This document shows positions 45,486-52,197 of a stretch of 64,000 nt of DNA, one piece after another (positions within the stretch are counted from its first letter, which is position 1; each line of letters begins with the position of its first letter). Location: assembly GCA_031277855.1 (NCBI GenBank), contig JAITLO010000011.1, forward strand, positions 47,224-111,223. Direction: 5' to 3'. A model generated the notes under the pieces. The model had not been told where the DNA came from. It saw only the letters and a program-made list of their open reading frames with translations, and searched no databases. This DNA is from Acidovorax sp. GTDB lineage: Bacteria; Pseudomonadota; Gammaproteobacteria; Burkholderiales; Burkholderiaceae_C. The position numbers and the translations under genes were made by a program.

Positions 45486-46139
45486 TTAGAAAACGGACTG
45501 AACCTTGTTGTAGTCAACGGTGGTGCCGTTGCCCAACTCCAGCACCAGCTTGCCGCTGCTGACGGTGGCGGCGACCACATTGCTGGCGGTCAGCGGTGTG
45601 ACCTTGACGACGCTGCTGGCATTGGTGGCCTTGACGTTGTAGTGCAGATTGGATTTGTCGCCTTCGTACTTGCTGCCGTCCCAGGTGAAGTAGTTGCGGC
45701 CGGCATTCAGATTGCTGAGTTCGACGGTGTCCACCAGCTCACCAGCACCATTGGTGATGGTCACGGTCACATTGGCGGCCTTGCCTGCCAGCTCGAAGGC
45801 GGCGGTGCCTTCACCCTTGTCGGTCAGCGCCAAGCCGTTGCCCTCGGTCAGCACGGTGTGGCCGATCAGGCTGCTGCCTTGCAGCATCTGCATCTGGCTG
45901 AACTGGCTGGTCACGCTGCTGACGGTGTCGTTGAGCTTTTCAATGCCGCTCACCGTGCTGATCTGCGCCATTTGCGAGGTCAGCTGGGCGTTGTCCATGG
46001 GGTTGGTGGGGTCCTGGTTTTTCAGCTGGGCGACCAGCAGGGTCAGGAATTTGTCCTGCATCTCGGCGGCCGAGGTGCCGTTCTTGGTGCTGGACGTGCC
46101 GTTGCCGCTGCTGGTGTTGTTATTGACGCCGTTGATCAT
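45486..46139 (-). CDS. flgD: Flagellar hook capping protein
   Basis: The 217-residue hook scaffold has the conserved N-terminal segment EMQDKFLTLLVAQLKNQDPT near residue 30, followed by NPMDNAQLTSQMAQISTVSG. The C-terminal half is the Ig/tudor-like cap with YFTWDGSKYEGDKSNLHY. FlgD caps the growing hook and is replaced by FlgK. The order flgC-flgD-flgE is standard. Confidence 0.94.
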   Translation of the reverse strand: MINGVNNNTSSGNGTSSTKNGTSAAEMQDKFLTLLVAQLKNQDPTNPMDNAQLTSQMAQISTVSGIEKLNDTVSSVTSQFSQMQMLQGSSLIGHTVLTEGNGLALTDKGEGTAAFELAGKAANVTVTITNGAGELVDTVELSNLNAGRNYFTWDGSKYEGDKSNLHYNVKATNASSVVKVTPLTASNVVAATVSSGKLVLELGNGTTVDYNKVQSVF

Positions 46140-46163
46140 GGAGTCCTGCTTTCTTGCGAAGGA

Positions 46164-46568
46164 TTACTGGCCGAGCTGCAGCGTCTTGAGCAGCAGCGTC
46201 TTGGCGGTGTTCATCACTTCCACGTTGTTCTGGTAGGAGCGTGATGCGGAAATCATGTTGACCATCTCGTCCACGGCATTCACGTTGGAGTGGGTTACAT
46301 AGCCCTGCTCGTCGGCCAGGGGGTGTTGGGGGTTGTGGATACGGCGGCCAGGGGTCTGGTCTTCCTCGATACCCACCACCTTGACGCCGGCGGCGCCTTC
46401 CTTGCCCATGGGGGCAGTCTGGAAGACTACTTCGCGGGCCTTGTAGACATCGCCATTGGGGCCGGCGACGGCATCCACGTTGGCCAGATTGGAGGCCACG
46501 ACGTTGAGGCGTTGCGACTGTGCGCTGATGGCACTGCCGGAGACGCTGAAGATGGAGAACATGGACAT
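46164..46568 (-). CDS. flgC: Flagellar proximal rod protein
   Basis: The 134-residue protein begins MSMFSIFSVSGSAISAQSQR, followed by LNVVASNLANVDAVAGPNGD near residues 21-40, and ends SNVNAVDEMVNMISASRSYQ and NNVEVMNTAKTLLLKTLQLG. Its length and both rod motifs match FlgC. It lies 36 bases after flgB. Confidence 0.95.
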   Translation of the reverse strand: MSMFSIFSVSGSAISAQSQRLNVVASNLANVDAVAGPNGDVYKAREVVFQTAPMGKEGAAGVKVVGIEEDQTPGRRIHNPQHPLADEQGYVTHSNVNAVDEMVNMISASRSYQNNVEVMNTAKTLLLKTLQLGQ

Positions 46569-46604
46569 GGTGTGTTCCTCGTTGGCGTGGGATTACTGGC
46601 CGGC

Positions 46605-47030
46605 TTACTGGCCCGTAATGGCGCTGAGCATGGTCTTGGACTGGCCGTTCAGAAAACGCAGCGTGGCTTCATAGCGCACGGCGTTGTCCACGAAGTTGGC
46701 GCGCTCGCGGTCCAGGTCCACGGTGTTGTTGTCCAGGGCGGGCTGCGAGGCAATGGAGTAGCCCAGGCGGGCGTCCTGGTTGTGCCCGGTCTTGGCGGCA
46801 GGCAGCGGGATATGGCCGGCGTGGCTGACGCTGCCGGCGCGCTGCTGCTGTACCAACTGCGAGGTCTGCCCGGTGGCAGAGCGCAGGGTCTGGGCAAAGT
46901 CGAAATCCCGGGCGACATAGCCCGGGGTGTCTGCATTGGCGATATTGCTGGAGATCACGCGCTGACGCTCGGCGCGCAGCACCAAAGCGTCGCTGTGGAA
47001 ACCCAATCCGCCGGTCATTTTGTCGAGCAT
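46605..47030 (-). CDS. flgB: Flagellar proximal rod protein, first gene of the flg operon
   Basis: The 141-residue protein has ALVLRAERQRVISSNIANAD near residues 15-34 followed by TPGYVARDFDF, and a C-terminus with VDLDRERANFVDNAVRYEAT and LRFLNGQSKTMLSAITGQ. ATG 47028-47030 is preceded by GAGGGA at good spacing; upstream in-frame starts are not supported by homology. It heads the minus-strand unit flgBCDEFGHIJKL and is divergent from flgA across about 230 bases that should carry both promoters. Confidence 0.95.
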   Translation of the reverse strand: MLDKMTGGLGFHSDALVLRAERQRVISSNIANADTPGYVARDFDFAQTLRSATGQTSQLVQQQRAGSVSHAGHIPLPAAKTGHNQDARLGYSIASQPALDNNTVDLDRERANFVDNAVRYEATLRFLNGQSKTMLSAITGQ

Positions 47031-47262
47031 GTGTCCCTCGCTGTGCAATAGATGGCATCCACGCATCGAAAGGACGCGGGAAGTGGGCTGATTATGGAAA
47101 CCAGGTGTTTTTTCTAAAGCGCGAAGAAGCGGGGTAGGGGCCTGCAGTTCCGGGGTTTGTAGACATGGGCTTGCCACTACATTGCAGGGCATGGCTTGGA
47201 AAAGGTCTGGAGCATGTTCTCTGACCGCCATCTGCCCACTCTTTATGGAAAGCGTTGTCGCA

Positions 47263-48012
47263 ATGCCTGGTTTTCAGATCCCGTCCATGTCCCTCTCCGT
47301 TGCCTGGTGGCGGCGTGGGGTGGTCGCGGTCATGGGAGCGGTGGCGCTGGCGGCAGCGGCCCAGCCGCAGCAAAGCCTGGAACAGGTGGGCCGTGACTGG
47401 CTGCAAAATGCCGTCCCCCAAGGCGGGCAAGGAACGCAGGGGCAGGAAATGCCCTTGCGCATGGAAGTGGAGATAGGGCGCCTGGACCCCAGGCTGAACC
47501 TGGCGCCCTGCGCACGCATGGAGCCTTATCTGCCCAGTGGCTCCAAGCTGTGGGGGCGTACACGCATTGCCATCCGCTGCCTGGAAGGCAGCCGCTTGTG
47601 GAATGTGTTCATGCCGGTCACCGTCAAAGCATGGGGTCCGGCGTGGGTGCTTGCTAACAATGTGGGCATGGGCGAGACCCTGGAGATGCAGGATGCTGTG
47701 CAGGGCGAGGTGGACTGGGCCGCAGAAACAGCGGCCGTGATCGCCCAGCCCGAGGACTGGGTGGGGCAGACCGCGGCCCGGCCCATGATGGCTGGCCAGA
47801 CGCTGCGCCAGGGCATGGTGCGGCCGCCGCTGCAATTCAAGGCGGGGGCCCAGGTCAAGGTGCTGGCGGTCGGCAACGGCTTTGTGGTGACATCCACAGG
47901 CCAGGCCATGGCTTCTGGTGGCCAGGGGCAGACGGTCAGGGTTCGCATGGATAATGGCCGGATCGTTTCCGGCACGGTCAATGCGCAGGGGGATGTGGTC
48001 GTGGGGCAATAG
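47263..48012 (+). CDS. flgA: Flagellar P-ring assembly chaperone
   Basis: The protein of about 249 residues has an N-terminal membrane/signal segment (VAWWRRGVVAVMGAVALAAA). The SAF-type C-terminal half has the GLVPAR-like start AWGPAWVLANNVGMGETL and ends VLAVGNGFVVTSTGQAMASG then RVRMDNGRIVSGTVNAQGDV. FlgA assists P-ring formation in the periplasm. ATG 47263 has GGAAAG upstream; ATG 47245 and 47287 are alternatives. It precedes flgM on the plus strand and is divergent from flgB. Confidence 0.9.
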   Translation: MPGFQIPSMSLSVAWWRRGVVAVMGAVALAAAAQPQQSLEQVGRDWLQNAVPQGGQGTQGQEMPLRMEVEIGRLDPRLNLAPCARMEPYLPSGSKLWGRTRIAIRCLEGSRLWNVFMPVTVKAWGPAWVLANNVGMGETLEMQDAVQGEVDWAAETAAVIAQPEDWVGQTAARPMMAGQTLRQGMVRPPLQFKAGAQVKVLAVGNGFVVTSTGQAMASGGQGQTVRVRMDNGRIVSGTVNAQGDVVVGQ

Positions 48013-48041
48013 GCTTTGCGTATCACCTCAGAAATAAATGC

Positions 48042-48068
48042 TTAAGTTCTTTGGCGGCTCGCCGATAG
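48042..48068 (+). promoter_or_regulatory. Sigma-28 (FliA) promoter of flgM
   Basis: TTAAGTTC at 48042-48049, an 11-base spacer, and GCCGATAG at 48061-48068 match the consensus TAAAGTTT-N11-GCCGATAA at six and seven of eight positions. It lies 40 bases before the flgM start. FliA would thus drive its own anti-sigma factor, besides read-through from flgA. Confidence 0.85.
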
Positions 48069-48108
48069 ACTGGATAACAAGCCCCTGACAGGGCGCTGGA
48101 GTACAGAT

Positions 48109-48429
48109 ATGAAGGTCGGACAAAACACAGAGCTGCTGACGCAGCTGCAACAAAATCAGAATCTCGCCGCTGCAGAGAAGAAGGCCGGCACGGCCGGTGA
48201 AACCCTGCAGCGCAGCACCCAGGCCGCCGCTGCCGGCGTGCCGGTCACGGTGTCGGACTCGGCGCGCTCGCTGGGTGTGAGCAACAAGGCGCAGGGCGAT
48301 ATCGATGCTGCCAAGGTCCGTGCCATGCGTGAGGCCATTGCCAACGGCAGCTTCACGGTGGACGCCGGTGCAGTGGCTGACAAGCTGCTGTCCGAGACCA
48401 GCAGTTTTCTGCAGTCGCCTGCACGCTGA
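48109..48429 (+). CDS. flgM: Anti-sigma-28 factor FlgM
   Basis: The 106-residue protein is alanine-rich and probably largely disordered on its own. The FliA-binding C-terminal half has DIDAAKVRAMREAIANGSFT near residues 65-84, followed by VDAGAVADKLLSETSSFL, the standard FlgM signature. FlgM holds FliA inactive until it is exported through the finished hook-basal body. It has its own sigma-28 promoter and is followed by a strong terminator. Confidence 0.94.
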   Translation: MKVGQNTELLTQLQQNQNLAAAEKKAGTAGETLQRSTQAAAAGVPVTVSDSARSLGVSNKAQGDIDAAKVRAMREAIANGSFTVDAGAVADKLLSETSSFLQSPAR

Positions 48430-48467
48430 GTAGCTCCCGCTTTCCAGGGGCCTGCTCCACGCCCTGA

Positions 48468-48532
48468 CCCGCATCGCCAGCTCTGCCTTCCGACCTTCGG
48501 CAGAGCCTGCGCCATGCGGGTTTTGGTTTTTT
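48468..48532 (+). terminator. Intrinsic terminator after flgM
   Basis: CCCGCAT at 48468-48474 pairs with ATGCGGG at 48514-48520. An inner stem is GCTCTGCC with GGCAGAGC, closed by a short TTCCGACCTTC loop. A T-rich tail (TTTTGGTTTTTT) follows. It separates flgM from the next gene. Confidence 0.8.
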
Positions 48533-48584
48533 CAGTGCCCTCTACAATTGCAGCATTGTTTTTTGGACTACGGGAGCCCCTCTC

Positions 48585-48962
48585 ATGCAACTCGACGAAG
48601 CACTTGGTCATGTAGAAGGCCTGCTCCAGCTGGTCACGGCCGCGCTGGAACGCCGGGAGGGGGCGCCCCCGGTGGATGAAGCAGTGGAAGGCCTGCGCTC
48701 CTGCATGGTGGCTTTTTCCGGCCTGGCCCAGCAGTACGCCCCCGAGCAATTCACCCCCGAGGCCATACAGCGCATGCAGGCCATCTCCCAAACCGTGGCC
48801 CTGCAGCGCGAGCACCTGGTGCGCCTGGGGGCCATCACCACCCAGCAAGCCCAGGCCCTGGTGCCACAGCAGCGTGATGTCCACACCTATGGCGCTGTGG
48901 GTTCAGGCGGTTTGCAAGGCAGCCGCGCCTCGGTGTCCAAGCTCTACCACATCAGCGGCTGA
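48585..48962 (+). CDS. flgN: Probable FlgN-type flagellar export chaperone
   Basis: The 125-residue protein is helical and rich in Glu, Gln and Leu (LDEALGHVEGLLQLVTAALE near residues 3-22, QRMQAISQTVALQREHLVRL near residues 61-80), consistent with a helical-hairpin chaperone. FlgN delivers FlgK and FlgL to the export gate. The call rests mainly on size, predicted helicity and position after flgM; I see no diagnostic sequence motif. A terminator-like hairpin divides it from flgM, so it should have its own promoter in the 50-base gap. Confidence 0.5.
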   Translation: MQLDEALGHVEGLLQLVTAALERREGAPPVDEAVEGLRSCMVAFSGLAQQYAPEQFTPEAIQRMQAISQTVALQREHLVRLGAITTQQAQALVPQQRDVHTYGAVGSGGLQGSRASVSKLYHISG

Positions 48963-48996
48963 GCGCCGCGCAGCGGCGCGACCGCCCAGAAACACC

Positions 48997-49023
48997 AAAG
49001 CCAGCGCATGCGCTGGCTTTTTT
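48997..49023 (+). terminator. Intrinsic terminator after the flgN candidate
   Basis: AAAGCCAGCGCATGCGCTGG followed by CTTTTTT forms a compact stem (AAGCCAGCG with CGCTGGCTT) and a run of T residues, 35 bases after the stop codon. Confidence 0.9.
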
Positions 49024-49030
49024 GTGAGCG

Positions 49031-49120
49031 TTGATAGCTTATGGGCTATAGGTCTGCATTGCTTCTACAGCAGAAACACAAGCAGCAAATGCGATAAGTG
49101 CTATGGTTTTTTGGTAGCCA
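49031..49120. repeat. Possible family C intergenic element
   Basis: The stretch opens TTGATAGCTTATGGGCTATA and ends GATAAGTGCTATGGTTTTTT, with GATAGC/GCTATG partial complementarity. It resembles 30284-30394 only at its ends. Its nature is uncertain. Confidence 0.35.
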
Positions 49121-49180
49121 TGATGATCCATGGTGCTGCGCATCACCCATATTGCTCGAAACCGGCGCGGCCCCAGGTCA

Positions 49181-49258
49181 GGGACAGCGAGCAAGGGCCG
49201 CCCCGCAGCGAGGCTGTCGTCCCCCCGGGGGAAGGCGCCGTAGGCGACTCAGGGGGGG
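49181..49258 (-). repeat. Family A intergenic repeat, copy 8
   Basis: The copy has GGGACAGCGAGCAAGGGCCG, CCCGCAGCGAGGCTGTCGTC and GGCGACTCAGGGGGGG, directly abutting the fliA TAA. It is closest to copy 1, which has the same short loop version. Confidence 0.85.
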
Positions 49259-49975
49259 TTAATGCGACCTCATCTTGGTGCGCAGCCTGGCAATCGCCTG
49301 GCTGTGCAGCTGGCAGACGCGGGACTCGGTGACTTCCAGCACGGCGGCAATCTCCTTGAGATTCATATCGTGCTCGTAGTACATGCCCATCACGTATTTC
49401 TCGCGCTCGGGCAGGCTGTCGATGGCTTCTACCAGCGCGGCGCGCAGGCGGTGGTCGCGCAGCATGGCCATGGGGTCGGCGCTGCTGTCGGCCACGTAGC
49501 GGTCCAGAAAGCTCTCTTCGTCGTCCTGGCCGGGCGACAGGTCTTCCAGATAGAACAGCTGGGTGCCGCGCACTTTGCTCAGCAGGCTTTGGTAGTCGTC
49601 CAGCGACAGCTCCATGGCCTGGGCGATCTCGGACTCGCGCGGCGCGCGGCCCAGGGTCTGCTCCAGGCGGCGGATGGTGACTTCAATGTCCTTCTGACCC
49701 TTGCGTGAGCTGCGGCTCATCCAGTCGTTTTCACGCAGCTCGTCAATCATGGCGCCGCGTATGCGCTGGCTGGCAAAGGTCTCGAACTGCACGCCCTGGG
49801 TGCTTTCATAGCGCGACAGCGCTTCGGCCAAGCCGATCATGCCCACCTGGATCAGATCGTCCAGCTCCACATTCGGTGGCAGCTTGGCAATCATGTAGTG
49901 GGCGATACGGCGCACCAGCGGGGCGTGCTGGCGAATCAGCGCGTCTCGATCAAGCTGGCCATGGGCGGTGTACAT
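49259..49975 (-). CDS. fliA: Flagellar sigma factor sigma-28
   Basis: The 238-residue protein has the FliA regions: region 2 PNVELDDLIQVGMIGLAEAL near residues 34-53 with FETFASQRIRGAMIDELREN, region 3 QTLGRAPRESEIAQAMELS, and region 4 LPEREKYVMGMYYEHDMNLK near residue 188 with the helix-turn-helix EIAAVLEVTESRVCQLHSQA. It directs RNA polymerase to late flagellar promoters; three matching promoters are in this window. It starts four bases after the FlhG-like gene and ends the flhBAFG-fliA unit. Confidence 0.96.
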   Translation of the reverse strand: MYTAHGQLDRDALIRQHAPLVRRIAHYMIAKLPPNVELDDLIQVGMIGLAEALSRYESTQGVQFETFASQRIRGAMIDELRENDWMSRSSRKGQKDIEVTIRRLEQTLGRAPRESEIAQAMELSLDDYQSLLSKVRGTQLFYLEDLSPGQDDEESFLDRYVADSSADPMAMLRDHRLRAALVEAIDSLPEREKYVMGMYYEHDMNLKEIAAVLEVTESRVCQLHSQAIARLRTKMRSH

Positions 49976-49979
49976 CAGA

Positions 49980-50729
49980 TCAGTGGCTCCACTCGGTATG
50001 AGCAGCCGTTTGTGGCGGCGCCACAGGCTCGGCTTGCTCTAAGCATTGTAGCGACCAGCGCTGCAGTTGCCGGGGATGCTGGGGGTTGAGCTGCATGACC
50101 AGCGGCTCCACGTGCAAGTGGTGCATGGCGCATTTGACTGCCATTTGCAGATTGTGGGCGATGCCGGCGTCCGGGCTCATGGTGACCAGCTTGGCGGTCA
50201 GGCCGGTGTGCATCAGCAGGTGCTTGAGCGCGCGGTAGCTGCTCAGCACATTGCGGCCTTGCGCAGGCACCATCAGCAGCGGCGGGCGGCTGGCGCCCTG
50301 CAGCACGGGGCTGAGCAGCAGCTCGGGGGCCACGATCACCACCAGCGCATGGTTGCGCAGGTGGCGGTGCAGCAAATCCAGGGCACGCACGCCTTGCTGG
50401 CGTGCGCGGTGTGCCAGTTGCACCAGGCCGCGTGCGGCGGGCAGGGTGGCCACGCTGTGGCTGGCCTCATGGCCCACGGGCAGGGCTACATAACCGGTGC
50501 CGCTGTGGGGCTGCAGCAAATCCTGCAGGCCGGGGGATTCGGCGGATTCTTTCTGGGTGCCATCCAGCACCACGACCGGGTAGCCCTGGTGCTGCAACTG
50601 GGCGCAGGCGGCCCACAGCGCCTGGGTGCCGGCCATGTCACCGCCAGGCAGCACGCTGAGCACGCGCAGCTGCGAGGGCTGGCCCTGCCACTGCAGGCCG
50701 TCGCCTTGGTGGACACGGCTCTCAAGCAT
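49980..50729 (-). CDS. FlhG/MinD-like protein with a degenerate nucleotide-binding site
   Basis: The 249-residue protein occupies the flhG (fleN) position between flhF and fliA and keeps the outline of a deviant-Walker ATPase: VLSVLPGGDMAGTQALWAAC near residues 18-37 where FlhG has a GKGGVGKT loop, and VVVLDGT near residues 48-54 where family members have LLDAD. Both P-loop lysines are missing, so ATP binding as in MinD is unlikely. The C-terminal part (MVPAQGRNVLSSYRALKHLL) follows the FlhG helix pattern. It overlaps the flhF stop by eight bases. Either a pseudo-ATPase partner of FlhF or a different MotR-like regulator; homology is inferred from position and fold outline. Confidence 0.6.
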   Translation of the reverse strand: MLESRVHQGDGLQWQGQPSQLRVLSVLPGGDMAGTQALWAACAQLQHQGYPVVVLDGTQKESAESPGLQDLLQPHSGTGYVALPVGHEASHSVATLPAARGLVQLAHRARQQGVRALDLLHRHLRNHALVVIVAPELLLSPVLQGASRPPLLMVPAQGRNVLSSYRALKHLLMHTGLTAKLVTMSPDAGIAHNLQMAVKCAMHHLHVEPLVMQLNPQHPRQLQRWSLQCLEQAEPVAPPQTAAHTEWSH

Positions 50730-52197
50730 GCAAAGCTCCAGCGCTGCGGGGCGATTCGGCGAAGAAGAAGTCCAGGTCCAGCGCCGACGGATCGAAAGCC
50801 GAGCGGCTGTGGGTGCGCATGGAGGTGGCGACCAGCTCCGAGGCGTTGGCGCGCTCGAAGTCTTCGGGCACGCGCTGGCCATTGGTGATGCCGCGCAGCT
50901 GCATCTGGTGGCGCACCAGGGCGTCCAGTGCGGGGCCCAGCTTTACGGCCTCGTCCACCTTGGAGAGGATGGTCTGCTTGCAGCCCTCGCTCTTGAAGGC
51001 GCCCAAGGCTTCGTCCAGGGTGTCACCCTGGCTGCCGGCGTTGAGCACCAGCAGGCGCTGTACGCGGGGCAGGTCCAGCACGTCCAGAATGTCGTCCTTG
51101 CGCGGGTCGCGCGGGGCCACGCCAGTGGTGTCGATAAGCACCATCTTCTTGCCGGACAGCAGGCCCAGCAGATCTTGCAGCGCGGCCTTGTCATGGGCCA
51201 GGTGGGCCACCACGCCCAGCATGCGGCCATAAGAACGCAGCTGTTCATGGCCACCCACGCGGTAGGTGTCCAGCGTGATCAGGCCCACATTGTTGGCGCC
51301 GTGCACCTGGGCGCACAGGGCGGCCAGCTTGGCGGCTGTGGTGGTCTTGCCCACGCCGGTGGCACCCACCAGGGCGAATACGCCGCCGGTTTCGTAGATG
51401 GGGGCTTGCTTGGCATCGGTGTGCAGATTGCGTTCCAGCACGCCCATCAGCCAGCGCAGGGCTTCGGCAGGGCCGGCATTCTGGGGCATGCGTTCCAGCA
51501 GGGCGCGGCCCAGTGCGGGCGAGTAGCCGGCGCGGATGAGCTTGACCATCAGATTGGAGTGCAGCGGGCTGCGCTGGGTCTGGTTCAGCCAGGACAGGGT
51601 GTTGAAGCGCTCTTCGATCAAGTCCTTCATGGACTGCAGCTCGCTCATCACCTGGGTGCCGGCAATGGCGGGAGCGGCAGCAGCGCTCTTGCGGGCTTCC
51701 ACCGGCAGCTCCACGGCCAGGCCGCGCAGCGGGTTGTGCTTGACCACGGTGGGCGTGGTGGGCAGGGGAGCGCTGTCGCGCACGGCGTCCAGGCGGTTCT
51801 TGCGGGCAAAAGTGGGCAGGGCCTCGGGCGCCTCGTCTTCCATGCCGGGATTGGCACCACGGCGGCGCAGCATGCGTTCGCGCACATAGTCCTGGAAGGA
51901 CAGGGTGCTCATGGCCAGTTGCTCGGTGTCCTCGGCCACGCTTTGCTGGGGCGATGCCTTCATGGCCTTGGGCGCACGGGTTTCGTCGGCCTCACGGGCC
52001 TGGATGGCAGCTTGCAGGCGCGAGCTGGGGCGGCTGTTTTGGTCCAGCTTGCCCAGGCCGTCTTCCGACGTGGCCATGACTTCCACGCCCGTAGCGGTGC
52101 TGCGGTTGGACAGGATCAATGTGCCTTCTCCGAAGACAGCCCGTGCTTTGGCCAGGGCCTCGCGGGAGGTGGGGGCGGTAAAGCGTTGGATGTTCAT
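50722..52197 (-). CDS. flhF: Flagellar SRP-like GTPase
   Basis: The 491-residue SRP-type GTPase has a basic N-terminal B domain (MNIQRFTAPTSREALAKARA, then VFGEGTLILSNRS). The NG domain has G1 LVGATGVGKTTTAAKLA near residues 276-292, TLDTYRVGGHEQLRSYGRML, G3-type LIDTTGVAPRD and G4-type ILSKVDEAVKLG near residue 433. FlhF sets the position, and with FlhG the number, of polar flagella. The G3 motif reads DTTG where SRP GTPases usually have DTAG. Its start overlaps the flhA stop by four bases. Confidence 0.94.
   Translation of the reverse strand: MNIQRFTAPTSREALAKARAVFGEGTLILSNRSTATGVEVMATSEDGLGKLDQNSRPSSRLQAAIQAREADETRAPKAMKASPQQSVAEDTEQLAMSTLSFQDYVRERMLRRRGANPGMEDEAPEALPTFARKNRLDAVRDSAPLPTTPTVVKHNPLRGLAVELPVEARKSAAAAPAIAGTQVMSELQSMKDLIEERFNTLSWLNQTQRSPLHSNLMVKLIRAGYSPALGRALLERMPQNAGPAEALRWLMGVLERNLHTDAKQAPIYETGGVFALVGATGVGKTTTAAKLAALCAQVHGANNVGLITLDTYRVGGHEQLRSYGRMLGVVAHLAHDKAALQDLLGLLSGKKMVLIDTTGVAPRDPRKDDILDVLDLPRVQRLLVLNAGSQGDTLDEALGAFKSEGCKQTILSKVDEAVKLGPALDALVRHQMQLRGITNGQRVPEDFERANASELVATSMRTHSRSAFDPSALDLDFFFAESPRSAGALHA

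Noticed and set aside
50730..50882. N-terminal extension of the FlhG-like protein inside flhF
   Set aside because: It would overlap flhF by over 150 bases with proline/serine-rich sequence; ATG 50729 gives the usual short overlap.
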